NCBI GenBank assembly: GCA_902800625.1
Contig: CADCFG010000020.1
Span: 1 to 64,000 of the forward strand
DNA from: an uncultured Eubacteriales bacterium
GTDB lineage: Bacteria; Bacillota; Clostridia; Christensenellales; Aristaeellaceae
Length of the DNA stretch: 64,000 nucleotides
Reading direction: 5' to 3'
Below, piece by piece: positions 1-7,556 of the stretch. Within the stretch, counting starts at the first letter, position 1. Each line of letters begins with the position of its first letter. A model generated the notes under the pieces. The model made no database searches, was not told where the DNA came from, and saw nothing but the letters and a program-made list of their open reading frames with translations. Both the position numbers and the translations under genes were made by a program.

Positions 1-34
1 GTTCGTCCTGAGCCAGGATCAAACTCTGATGTTT
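1..34 (-). rRNA. 16S ribosomal RNA, 5' end only
   Basis: The reverse complement of the first bases reads AGAGTTTGATCCTGGCTCAG, the universally conserved start of bacterial 16S rRNA. By analogy with E. coli numbering the mature 5' end falls near base 34. The rest of the gene lies outside the window. The orientation is away from the oriC-like segment near 26.3 kb, as expected for a leading-strand rRNA operon. Confidence 0.96.
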
Positions 35-271
35 AATCCTTACCAATCGGCTCTCCCTCCGGTCCGGCTCGCCAAAGCCATCCCTTCGTTCAATCCTCTC
101 GGCGTTTTACTCAATGAATTCTGACTGTTCCGAACCGCTTCACCGCTCCTGCCTCCCGGCTCTCTTCGCAGCTCCGCGATCCGCTTCTCTCTCGTCTCTC
201 TGTATCGTTTTCAAGGTTCGCGCCGTCGCTCCGCCAGGGTTTTGACCCCCTGTCCTCGCGACAGCTTGATT
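35..271 (-). other. 16S rRNA leader (pre-rRNA spacer)
   Basis: This is the roughly 230-base leader between the rRNA promoter and the 16S 5' end. It carries no open frame of interest. It contains a CCTTGAAAAC-type sequence (minus strand) of the kind found in Firmicutes rRNA leaders and spacers, where RNase III processing and antitermination signals usually sit. I did not resolve the processing stem. Confidence 0.6.
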
Positions 272-300
272 AGTATATCAAACTCGATTTTGAATGTCAA
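272..300 (-). promoter_or_regulatory. rRNA operon promoter
   Basis: On the minus strand a perfect -35 TTGACA (295-300) is separated by 17 bases from TATACT (272-277). The upstream minus-strand sequence is A-rich (301-320), resembling an UP element. It reads into the 16S gene. Confidence 0.88.
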
Positions 301-431
301 TGGGGTTTTTGCGAATTTTCCTAATCTTTACATTGTAAGCCCGTATTTGGGCTTATTTTGAAGAAAACCTGCATAATCTGGGAAGAAATGCAGGATGTCC
401 TCAATTATAGGCATATATGGAGGGAATTCCG

Positions 432-1676
432 GTGAAAAAGGGCCGTTTTGCGCTGTTGCTGCTGGGACTTGCGCTGCTCCTTCCGCTGCTTTTGCACGCG
501 CGGCGGGTGCTGCCCCTGGACAGCCGTCCGCTGGTGGCGGCGAAGTACGCTGGCTGGAGCGGCGTGCTGCGGCTGTGGGTATACGAGGGCTGGCCCAGCG
601 GGTCGGGCGGGCTGACCGGCTGGCTGAACCGCTGCGCCGCCGGGTTCGAGAGGCGTCACCCCGGGGTGTACGTACAGCCCCAGGCCGTAGACGCAGACGC
701 CCTCGCCGGGTTTGCGGGCAGCGGCATCCTGCCGCCGGACATGCTGCTGTTTCCGCCGGGGCTGCTGGATTCGCCGGAGGGCCTGGCAGCGCTGGACATG
801 CCGGAGACCTTGCGGGAACCTCTGCGCCGCTGCGGAATGTGGAACGGAACGCCGTATGCCGCGCCGGTGGCCATGGGCGGATACATCTGGGCCTGTAACT
901 CGGCGCTGATGGACGGCGTCCCCGGGGACTGGCGGTCGACGGGTTTGTCGCCCGCCGTGGCGGAGAGCGAGGACTTTCGCCACTGGGACGCGGCGCTGCT
1001 GGCGATTTGCGCGGGCCGTTACGCGCAGGCAGCTCATGAAGGCGCGCCGCCGGAGATGGAGCTGCCGGGGGTCGACCTGGGACTGACCGGATCGGCGACG
1101 TCCTCGCCGACCTCCGCCCCGGAGTCCGCCGGAGCGCTGCTGCCCTGCCGGCTGCCGGAGGGATTCGACTTCGACGATGACGCCTGGCGGCACTTTGCGG
1201 GCGGCGAGGCCCCGGCGCTGCTGGCCACCCAGCGGGAGGTGCGGCGGCTGGAGGCGCTGTCGGGCCAGGGCAAGGGGCCGGATTGGCAGTTGGCTGTCGG
1301 CGCGGCGGCGTTCACCGACCAGCTGCTGTGCCTGGCCATCGTGGACAAGGGGGACGATGATCGGCGGGCGCTGTGCGAGGCGTTCCTGAACTGGCTGCTG
1401 TCGGAGGATTGCCAGGGAGGGCTGGCCGCGCCCGGGGCCTTCGCCGTGACAGACGCGCCGACGGGCTACGGGCCGGGGGACGTGCTGCTCCAGCTGGACA
1501 CCGCGCTGCGCGATCCGGGGCTGGTCGCGCCCAACTGCTTCGACAAAAGCTGGCCCGAGGCCGCCAAAAATATTGTTCGGGATTTTATCGCAGGCGACGG
1601 GGAATCCCCGGCCCTGTGGCGGGCGCTGGCGGCGCGGCTCCAGGAAAACCCGAACATTCTGCGCGGAAGCGGCTGA
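432..1676 (+). CDS. Secreted/anchored extracellular solute-binding-like protein
   Basis: A 414-residue protein with a basic N-terminus (VKKGRF) and a hydrophobic stretch ALLLLGLALLLPLLL that should act as signal peptide or membrane anchor. The rest resembles the bi-lobed fold of family 1 solute-binding proteins, with a segment like the sugar-site region (NGTPYAAPVAMGGYIWACNS). I chose the GTG at 432 because GGAGGG at 419-424 is an ideal ribosome site 7 bases upstream; the in-frame ATG at 417 overlaps that site. It stands alone, with no permease or ATPase beside it, so it may be an orphan receptor rather than part of a transporter. No lipobox cysteine is evident. The ligand cannot be told from sequence. 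Confidence 0.7.
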   Translation: MKKGRFALLLLGLALLLPLLLHARRVLPLDSRPLVAAKYAGWSGVLRLWVYEGWPSGSGGLTGWLNRCAAGFERRHPGVYVQPQAVDADALAGFAGSGILPPDMLLFPPGLLDSPEGLAALDMPETLREPLRRCGMWNGTPYAAPVAMGGYIWACNSALMDGVPGDWRSTGLSPAVAESEDFRHWDAALLAICAGRYAQAAHEGAPPEMELPGVDLGLTGSATSSPTSAPESAGALLPCRLPEGFDFDDDAWRHFAGGEAPALLATQREVRRLEALSGQGKGPDWQLAVGAAAFTDQLLCLAIVDKGDDDRRALCEAFLNWLLSEDCQGGLAAPGAFAVTDAPTGYGPGDVLLQLDTALRDPGLVAPNCFDKSWPEAAKNIVRDFIAGDGESPALWRALAARLQENPNILRGSG

Positions 1677-2024
1677 ATCCCTCCGGGAATCGCATTTAAA
1701 TACGCGCCTATATAATAGGAAGAAATCCGGACAAAAATCGACGAAATGATGACAGGTCTTGAGCGTAAAGGCGTTGTGTGATATAATGAAAGACGGTAAA
1801 ATGATGGGTTTTACAGAATGAAACGAGAAGATCCTTCGACTCCGCTGCCGCTCCGCTCAGGATGACCGCGGGGGGGGGCCGCTGCTCCGGCCGGAATGAC
1901 CGCAGAGAAGCTGTCTCTCGGACAGGATGACCGCGGGGGGGTCGCCGCTCCGGCTGGAATGACCGCAGAGAAGCCGCCGTTCCTGAAAGGCAGCGAAGAG
2001 TCGAAGACCATATGGAGGCCGTCT
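1677..2024 (+). repeat. Leader with short tandem duplication and G tracts
   Basis: The gap between the solute-binding protein and the permease gene. It contains a GATCCTTCGAC...GGATGAC repeat (1829-1866) and two copies, offset by about 63 bases, of a unit containing ATGACCGCGGGGGGG followed by GGAATGACCGCAGAGAAGC (about 1857-1911 and 1923-1973). An in-frame ATG exists at 1896 inside the repeat, but it lacks coding character and the better start is at 2025. Confidence 0.7.
1759..1787 (+). promoter_or_regulatory. Promoter for the permease-HAD-methyltransferase group
   Basis: TTGAGC (1759-1764), a 17-base spacer and TATAAT (1782-1787). Transcription would start near 1794, giving a leader of about 230 bases that includes the tandem duplication. 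Confidence 0.7.
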
Positions 2025-3272
2025 ATGAAATCGCTGATTCCCCATGATTTGAGGAGCAAGACCATATCCAACATCATCGTGGTGTGCGTGGGCATCGTCG
2101 TCTACGCGGCGGTGATGCACTTTGATGATCTGTGGGGCGTCGTCAGCCGGGTGTTCAGCGTGGCCATGCCGATGTTCATCGGCTTCGCCATCGCGTTCAT
2201 ACTGCTGCCCCTGGTGAACCGCATCGAGCGCTTTTTCACCAAGCTGGTATTCCGGCGCAAGCCCCATCCGAAGCTGAGCCGCATGCTGTCCATCGTCATC
2301 ACCTACATACTGGTGCTGGCGCTGCTGGCGGGCTTCTTCGTGATGCTGGTGCCCCAGGTGATCAGCTCGATGAAGTCGGTGGTCAGCATCGTGACCAAGT
2401 CCGTGCCGCGCACCCGCCAGGATTTCCAGAATATGGTGGAAAACGCCACCATCCTGAAGCAGCTGGGGTTGAAGACGGAGCAGCTGATGTCGCTGTGGGA
2501 CAACGCCGCCGACCAGCTGACCAAGCGCCTGAGCGAATTGAGCACCTACAGCACCGTGCTGCTGAACAACGTGCTGTCCATCGCCGGGAGCATCGGAAAC
2601 GGCGTGTACAGGGTGCTGTTCAACGCCCTGGTGGGGCTGATCGCCTCCATCTACATGCTCATCGACCGCGAGCGGTTCCTGGCCCAGGCCAAGAAGGTCT
2701 GCTATGCCGTGATGAAGCGGCCCAGCTGCGAAACGCTGATCCACTGGGCGCGCCGCGCCAACGACATCTTCGCCGGATTCATCATCGGCAAGATCGTGGA
2801 TTCGCTGATCATCGGCGTGATCTGCTACATCTGCATGCTGATCTTCGGCATCGAATACCCGCTGCTGATCAGCGTGATCGTGGGCGTGACCAACGTCATC
2901 CCCTTCTTCGGCCCCTACATCGGCGCCGTTCCCAGCATACTGTTCCTGCTTCTGGTGAACCCCATGAGCGCGCTGTGGTTCGGCATATTCATCGTGATAT
3001 TGCAGCAGATCGACGGCAACGTCATCGGACCGCTGATCCTGGGCGACCACGTGGGCCTGTCCGCGTTCTGGATCATGCTGTCCATCACGGTAGGCGGCGG
3101 GCTGTTCGGCTTCGCCGGCATGGTGCTGAGCGTGCCCACCTTCGCGCTGATCTACGCCATTGTCCGCACAGTGATCGACCGGCGGCTGAAAAACAGGGGC
3201 CTGCCCGAGGAGACGGAGCGCTACATCGACGCGCCGAACGCCCTGACCGAGGAGAAAAATACCGGCAAATGA
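2025..3272 (+). CDS. AI-2E family transporter (PerM/TqsA type)
   Basis: A 415-residue polytopic membrane protein with about eight hydrophobic segments, starting with ISNIIVVCVGIVVYAAVMHF and ending with a long hydrophobic C-terminal half. The GVTNVIPFFGPYIGAVP motif is the hallmark of the AI-2E/UPF0118 family, whose members export small molecules or ions. The start at 2025 has GGAGG six bases upstream; an earlier in-frame ATG at 1896 would translate repeat sequence and was rejected. The stop overlaps the next start (ATGA), so translational coupling with the HAD gene is likely. The substrate is unknown; quorum-signal transport should not be assumed. Confidence 0.88.
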   Translation: MKSLIPHDLRSKTISNIIVVCVGIVVYAAVMHFDDLWGVVSRVFSVAMPMFIGFAIAFILLPLVNRIERFFTKLVFRRKPHPKLSRMLSIVITYILVLALLAGFFVMLVPQVISSMKSVVSIVTKSVPRTRQDFQNMVENATILKQLGLKTEQLMSLWDNAADQLTKRLSELSTYSTVLLNNVLSIAGSIGNGVYRVLFNALVGLIASIYMLIDRERFLAQAKKVCYAVMKRPSCETLIHWARRANDIFAGFIIGKIVDSLIIGVICYICMLIFGIEYPLLISVIVGVTNVIPFFGPYIGAVPSILFLLLVNPMSALWFGIFIVILQQIDGNVIGPLILGDHVGLSAFWIMLSITVGGGLFGFAGMVLSVPTFALIYAIVRTVIDRRLKNRGLPEETERYIDAPNALTEEKNTGK

Positions 3273-3961
3273 AGCATCTGATATTGGACTGCGGCGGCGT
3301 GCTGGTCTACCCGAGACTGGGGGACTGGTGCCTGCCCTTCGGCATCACAGGCATACTGGGCGAGCGCGCCCGGGACATCCACACCGCCAAGTACCTGCTG
3401 GCCCACCGCGAATCCGCGCGGTGGCTGGACGAGGCGCGGCCCATGCGGGACGTGGAGGAGGAGCGGGGCTATCGCCGGGAGTATATCCGGGCGATGGATG
3501 TGCGCATGGACTGGCACATGACCGCCGACGAGATCGACCGCCTGGCCGACGACTTCACGAACAACATCGACCGCTATGGCTTCTTTGACGACGTGAAGCC
3601 CTGGCTGGCGACCTGGAAGGCGCGGGGGCTTTCCCTGGGCTTACTCTCCGACGCCATGCCCTCCATCAAGGTGTTTTTGAAGCAGTACGGCATACTGGAC
3701 GACTTCGACGCCGCCGTGATCTCCACCGAGGTGGGCGCCATCAAGCCGGATCCGAAGATGTATGCCGCGATCCTGGAGGCCATGGGCGCCGAGCCCGGCG
3801 ACTGCCTGTTCGCCGACGACAAGCCGGAGAACCTGGAAGGCGCCGTGGCCGCCGGGATGAAGGCGGTGCAGATGGCCCGGGCCGAGACCCTGCCCCGCGT
3901 GCTGTGGGACGGGCCGGTGGCGCGGGACTTCGCCGAGCTGGACGCGTTTGTCAGGACTTGA
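3269..3961 (+). CDS. HAD-superfamily hydrolase
   Basis: A 230-residue cytoplasmic enzyme. Motif I appears as LILDCGGVL near the N-terminus; here the second Asp of DxD is Gly, as in several HAD subfamilies where the first Asp is the nucleophile. Motif II is LLSDA, motif III the Lys in GAIKPDPKMY, and motif IV FADDKPENLEGA, which provides the Mg-binding acids. The end of the protein follows the haloacid dehalogenase-like pattern of subfamily IA. The substrate is unknown. ATG overlaps the stop of the upstream permease and the stop is one base before the next gene, so the three genes probably form one coupled unit. Confidence 0.85.
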   Translation: MKHLILDCGGVLVYPRLGDWCLPFGITGILGERARDIHTAKYLLAHRESARWLDEARPMRDVEEERGYRREYIRAMDVRMDWHMTADEIDRLADDFTNNIDRYGFFDDVKPWLATWKARGLSLGLLSDAMPSIKVFLKQYGILDDFDAAVISTEVGAIKPDPKMYAAILEAMGAEPGDCLFADDKPENLEGAVAAGMKAVQMARAETLPRVLWDGPVARDFAELDAFVRT

Positions 3962-3962
3962 T

Positions 3963-5291
3963 ATGATTCCGCTGAACGAGATATTCATAAGCAACACCCG
4001 AAAAATGCTGGGCGAGGAGACCCCGGCATTTTTGCGTGCCCTGGAGGACGCGCCGGCGCTGGCGCTGCGGCTGAACCCGCGGCGGGAAGGCGCGGAGGAA
4101 GCGGCCGCGGCGTTCGTCGAGGGGGCCGTGCCCTGGGAGAAAAACGGGCGGTACCTGATCGACGGCGCGAGGCCGGGTGGCTCCGTCGCCCACGCCGCCG
4201 GGGCGTTCTACATCCAGGAGGCCAGCGCCATGGCCAGCGTCGCCGCGCTGGACGCCCGGCCCGGGGAGCAGATCCTGGACCTGTGCGCCGCGCCGGGCGG
4301 CAAGAGCACCCAGATCGCCGCCGCGCTGGGGGACGAAGGCCTGCTGGTGTCCAACGACCCGGAGCCCTCCCGCGCCAGGGCGCTGGCCGGGAACCTGGAG
4401 CGCATGGGCATCGTCAACGCCGTCGTGGTCTGCGGCCTGCCGGCAAAGCTGGCGACGACTTGGCCGGAGCGCTTTGACGCCGTCCTGGTGGACGCCCCCT
4501 GCTCCGGCGAGGGCATGTTTCGACGGGACCCGGCCAGCCGCGGGGAGTGGGCCCCGGCGTCGCCGGAGGGCTGCGCCCGGCGCCAGGCGGAGATCCTGGA
4601 CCAAGCGGCAGTTATGCTGCGCCCCGGCGGGCGGCTGGTGTACTCCACCTGCACCTTCAACGAATTCGAGAACGAGGGCAGCGTGACGGACTTCCTTGCG
4701 CGCCACCCGGAGTTTGTGCCGGAGGAATTCTCCCTCAACGGCGTGGGGGCGTCGAAGGGCGGCATGCTCAGGCTCTGGCCCCATAAGGTGCGGGGCGACG
4801 GCCACTTCGTGGCGCGTCTGCGCAAGGCCGGGTCGCTCCCGCCGCGCGGGGAAGGCGCGCCGGCGCGGCCGGACAGGCCCAATGCGGCGCTGCTGGACAC
4901 ACTGGAGAAAGAGGTCTGCCGACTGCCCGGGGCGTGGCGCGGCATGCGGCCCGTCCGGCTGGGCGACCGGCTGTACCTTGTGCCCCCGGACGCCCCCGAT
5001 ACCGCCGGTTTGAAGGTGGTGAGCCCGGGGCTGTGCCTTCTGCGCATTGGCAGGAACCACATCGAGCCGGAGCACGCGCTGGCCATGGCGCTGCCCGCCG
5101 GGTGCTCCCTGCGCGCGGCGGAGCTCTCCGCGGAGCAGGCGGACGCTTACCTGCGCGGCGAGGCCATCCCTTTCGACGGAGAGAAGGGCTGGACGCGAGT
5201 GGATCGCCTGGGCATGCCCCTGGGCTGGGGGAAGGCGTCGGACGGGTGGCTGAAGAACCACCTGCCCAAGGGCCTGCGCCGGTGCGGTTGA
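3963..5291 (+). CDS. RsmF/NOP2-like rRNA (cytosine-C5) methyltransferase
   Basis: A 442-residue SAM-dependent RNA methyltransferase. The SAM site reads ILDLCAAPGGKSTQIAA; motif IV is VDAPCSGEGMF and motif VI is YSTCTFNEFENE, giving the two cysteines typical of NOL1/NOP2/Sun m5C enzymes. The long C-terminal part (from about residue 300) matches the RsmF/YebU arrangement with a PUA-like tail that binds rRNA. The ATG at 3963 has AGGA at 3952-3955 and follows the HAD stop by one base; a TTG at 3948 is possible but less likely. The target cytosine cannot be inferred. Confidence 0.88.
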   Translation: MIPLNEIFISNTRKMLGEETPAFLRALEDAPALALRLNPRREGAEEAAAAFVEGAVPWEKNGRYLIDGARPGGSVAHAAGAFYIQEASAMASVAALDARPGEQILDLCAAPGGKSTQIAAALGDEGLLVSNDPEPSRARALAGNLERMGIVNAVVVCGLPAKLATTWPERFDAVLVDAPCSGEGMFRRDPASRGEWAPASPEGCARRQAEILDQAAVMLRPGGRLVYSTCTFNEFENEGSVTDFLARHPEFVPEEFSLNGVGASKGGMLRLWPHKVRGDGHFVARLRKAGSLPPRGEGAPARPDRPNAALLDTLEKEVCRLPGAWRGMRPVRLGDRLYLVPPDAPDTAGLKVVSPGLCLLRIGRNHIEPEHALAMALPAGCSLRAAELSAEQADAYLRGEAIPFDGEKGWTRVDRLGMPLGWGKASDGWLKNHLPKGLRRCG

Positions 5292-5384
5292 TGACTGGCA
5301 GCTTACATCGCGATAACATTTCTCAATACCTGCCATAAGCCCCATAAATTTCTGCGATTTTGGCCAAAAAATCGCGATTTGAAA

Positions 5385-5413
5385 TTGACATTTTCCTTTA
5401 CAAATAGTATACT
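5385..5413 (+). promoter_or_regulatory. Strong promoter for the DUF1508 gene
   Basis: TTGACA (5385-5390), 17-base AT-rich spacer, TATACT (5408-5413). The flanks are unusually AT-rich for this genome, suggesting high transcription of the short gene that follows. Confidence 0.88.
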
Positions 5414-5461
5414 ATAAACAGTTTTAATTTACGTATAATAAACACGAAAGGGGATCACACA

Positions 5462-5842
5462 ATGGCCGGCAAGTTCGTCATCACCACCGCGAAAAACGGG
5501 GAATTCACCTTCAACCTCAAAGCCTCCAATGGCGAGGTCGTCCTCACCGCCTCGGAGACCTACACCACCCAGTCCGCCTGTGAAAACGGCATCAACTCCG
5601 TCAAGAAGAACGCGGGCGCGCCCATCGAGGATCAGACCCGGGACGAGAAGGTGGGTCATCCGAAGTATGAGCTGTACAAGGACAAGAGCGGCGAGTTCCG
5701 CTTCCGCCTGAAGGCCGGCAACGGCCAGAACATCGGCAGGTCCGAGGGCTACAAGGCCAAGGCCAGCGCCAAGAAGGGCATCGCCTCCATCGCCAAGAAC
5801 GCCCCCGACGCCCCGGTGATCGTGCTGGACGCGGAGAAGTAA
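5462..5842 (+). CDS. YegP-type DUF1508 protein, two repeats
   Basis: A 126-residue soluble protein made of two copies of the roughly 50-residue DUF1508 unit: KFVITTAKNGEFTFNLKASNG...SETYTTQSACENGINSV and KYELYKDKSGEFRFRLKAGNG...SEGYKAKASAKKGIASI. YegP-family proteins are small beta-rich proteins of unknown function, often abundant. AAAGGGGATC upstream provides a good ribosome site. Very lysine-rich. The consensus promoter suggests strong expression; no partner gene is adjacent. Confidence 0.9.
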   Translation: MAGKFVITTAKNGEFTFNLKASNGEVVLTASETYTTQSACENGINSVKKNAGAPIEDQTRDEKVGHPKYELYKDKSGEFRFRLKAGNGQNIGRSEGYKAKASAKKGIASIAKNAPDAPVIVLDAEK

Positions 5843-5854
5843 ACCTTATAGCTG

Positions 5855-5947
5855 AAAGATTCTTCGGCTTCGCCACCGCTCGGTATGACAGCGATTCCGC
5901 AACCTGTCATCCCGGGCGGAGCGACGGCGGGTCGAAGGATCTTTTTT
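5855..5947 (+). terminator. Repeat-derived hairpin, probable terminator of the DUF1508 gene
   Basis: Two inverted arms of the GATCCTTCG/GGATGACA repeat family (5857-5890 and 5905-5941) fold into a long imperfect hairpin ending in GAAGGATC followed by TTTTTT. It sits just after the DUF1508 stop and could end that transcript. Confidence 0.55.
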
Positions 5948-5961
5948 ATGCCCTTCACGGA

Positions 5962-6066
5962 AATCTGTGGGATGCCGACTCCCTCCGTCAGCCCCGCCAA
6001 AAGGCTCCCTCTTTGAGGGAACTGGCACGCGAAGCGTGACTGAGGGAGTTGGCACGAATCCCACAT
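5962..6066. repeat. CTCCCTC...GAGGGAG intergenic repeat
   Basis: A second repeat type: inverted copies of CTCCCTCCGTCAGCC and TGACTGAGGGAG with an inner CTCCCTCTTTGAGGGA hairpin, flanked by GTGGGAT and ATCCCAC. Similar hairpins are scattered in many gut Firmicutes genomes. Nothing else is visible before the promoter at 6113. Confidence 0.6.
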
Positions 6067-6112
6067 GAAAACGTGAAAGACCTTTTTTATTCCTTTATCG
6101 GGCGGCTTCTTG

Positions 6113-6142
6113 TTGACACGGGCCCTCAAAAGCCATTATAAT
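6113..6142 (+). promoter_or_regulatory. Promoter of the PHP phosphatase-coaD pair
   Basis: TTGACA (6113-6118), 18-base spacer, TATAAT (6137-6142). The -10 box overlaps an in-frame ATG at 6141, so that ATG cannot be on the transcript; the predicted transcription start (about 6149) coincides with the next ATG at 6150. Confidence 0.85.
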
Positions 6143-6149
6143 GATTGCT

Positions 6150-6971
6150 ATGAAGAACTATTTGAGCAAGTCCAACGTGCACACCCACACCACCTTCTCC
6201 GACGGGAAGAATTCCGCCGAGGACATGGTGCAAAGGGCCCTTTCCCTGGGCTTTCACACGCTGGGCTTTTCCGAGCACGCCCCCGCGATCTATGACGACG
6301 CCGCCATGCCCGCCAAGAAGGAGCCGGAGTACCGCACGGAGATCCAGCGCCTGCGGGAGAAGTACGCCGGGCAGATCGAACTCCTTATAGGGCTGGAGCA
6401 TGACTGGCTGTCCCCGGCGGTGCCGAAGGACTGCGACTTCTGGATCGAGTCCGTCCACTACGTGCGCTCCGACGGCTGGATGTGGTGCGTGGACTGGGAC
6501 CGGCAGCGGCTGGAGGACGCCCGGGACGAGCTGTGCGGCGGGGACATCTACGCCCTGTGCCAGGACTACTTCCGAACGGTCTCGGAATCCATCCAGAAAA
6601 CCGGCGCGGACATCCTGGGCCACATCGAGCTGATCATGAAGTTCAACGAGGCCCGGGACCTGTTCGACGACACCGACGCGCGCTACCTCGGCCCCGCGCT
6701 GGAGTGCGCCACGCTGGCGGCGGAGAGCGGCAAGCTGATCGAGATCAACTCCGGCGCCATGGCCAAGGGTTATCGAACCGTGCCCTACCCCGGCGAGGCC
6801 ATGCTCCGCCGCGCCTGCGAGGCGGGCGGGCGCGTGATCCTCACCAGCGACTGCCACGACATGGCCTTCCTGGACTGCCACTTCGCCGAATCGGCGGCGC
6901 TGGCGAAGGCCTGCGGCTTCAGGACGGCCTGGGAATATCGCGGGAACCAGCTCATCGAATACCCGCTATGA
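6150..6971 (+). CDS. Histidinol-phosphatase-like PHP domain phosphoesterase
   Basis: A 273-residue PHP-family metal-dependent phosphatase resembling HisK/HisJ. The N-terminal metal motif is NVHTHTTFSDGKN; further ligand regions are FSEHAP, GLEHDW, SVHYV, LGHIELI and TSDCHDM. No other histidine-biosynthesis genes are in view, so the true substrate is open. The start is placed at ATG 6150: the ATG at 6141 lies inside the -10 box, and no Shine-Dalgarno sequence precedes 6150, so the message may be leaderless. A GTG at 6177 (VHTHTTF) is an alternative. The stop overlaps an ATG just before coaD. Confidence 0.82.
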   Translation: MKNYLSKSNVHTHTTFSDGKNSAEDMVQRALSLGFHTLGFSEHAPAIYDDAAMPAKKEPEYRTEIQRLREKYAGQIELLIGLEHDWLSPAVPKDCDFWIESVHYVRSDGWMWCVDWDRQRLEDARDELCGGDIYALCQDYFRTVSESIQKTGADILGHIELIMKFNEARDLFDDTDARYLGPALECATLAAESGKLIEINSGAMAKGYRTVPYPGEAMLRRACEAGGRVILTSDCHDMAFLDCHFAESAALAKACGFRTAWEYRGNQLIEYPL

Positions 6972-6982
6972 CGGAGGGAATT

Positions 6983-7456
6983 ATGACCAAGCGCATCGCC
7001 CTGTACGCGGGCAGCTTTGACCCCTACACCAACGGCCACCACGACATCGTGAAGAAGGCATGCGCCCTGTTCGACGAGGTGGTGGTGATGATCGCCGTGA
7101 ACGTGCAAAAGAAGCGCTCCGGCAACGCCGAAGCCATGCGCGCCGCCATCCAGCAAGCCCTGGAGGCCGACGGACTTAAAAACGCCAGGGCCGTGGTCCA
7201 CACCGGACTGGTGGCGGACTACTGCGCCGAACACGGCATCGGCTGGTACGTGCGCGGGCTTCGCAACAGCATGGACTACAACTACGAGGAGAACCTGGCC
7301 CAGGTGAACCACCTGATCAACCCGGCCCTGGAGTCCATCTACCTGCGCAGCGACGAGCCCGCCGTGTCCTCCAGCATGGTACGGGAGCTGATGGCGTTCG
7401 GGAAGGACGTTTCAAATTACGTTCCTGACGCCATCCGGGACGTCATCGAGAATTAA
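6983..7456 (+). CDS. coaD: Phosphopantetheine adenylyltransferase
   Basis: A 157-residue enzyme that transfers AMP from ATP to 4'-phosphopantetheine, the fourth step of coenzyme A synthesis. The nucleotidyltransferase signature is YAGSFDPYTNGHHDI; later conserved parts are YVRGLRNSMDYNYEENLAQVN and the ATP-binding SSSMVRELMAFG. Length is normal for the family. The start at 6983 follows GGAGGG (6973-6978) with a short spacer. It is 11 bases past the PHP gene and probably co-transcribed with it. Confidence 0.96.
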   Translation: MTKRIALYAGSFDPYTNGHHDIVKKACALFDEVVVMIAVNVQKKRSGNAEAMRAAIQQALEADGLKNARAVVHTGLVADYCAEHGIGWYVRGLRNSMDYNYEENLAQVNHLINPALESIYLRSDEPAVSSSMVRELMAFGKDVSNYVPDAIRDVIEN

Positions 7457-7556
7457 GAGATCAGAGCTTGGATATGGCCTGCGATTTAATCGGCGGGCCA
7501 ATCCATCCAAACTCTAAACTCTGTCAACAAATCATCTTTCAGGAGTACAACACCGC
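7457..7556. repeat. Short intergenic gap with TTTAGAG-type inverted repeat
   Basis: GATCAGAGCTTGGAT near the left edge and ATCCAAACTCTAAACTCTG near the right edge form a weak inverted repeat of the same purine/pyrimidine style as at 63071-63168. A ribosome site (CAGGAG) precedes rimO. Confidence 0.45.

Noticed and set aside
1857..3050. 397-codon minus-strand frame opposite the AI-2E permease gene
   Set aside because: Asp/His/Gln-rich shadow with part of its length in repeat DNA.
2132..3268. N-terminal extension of the HAD protein
   Set aside because: The extension reads out of frame through the permease gene; the ATG at 3269 overlaps the permease stop in the normal coupled manner.
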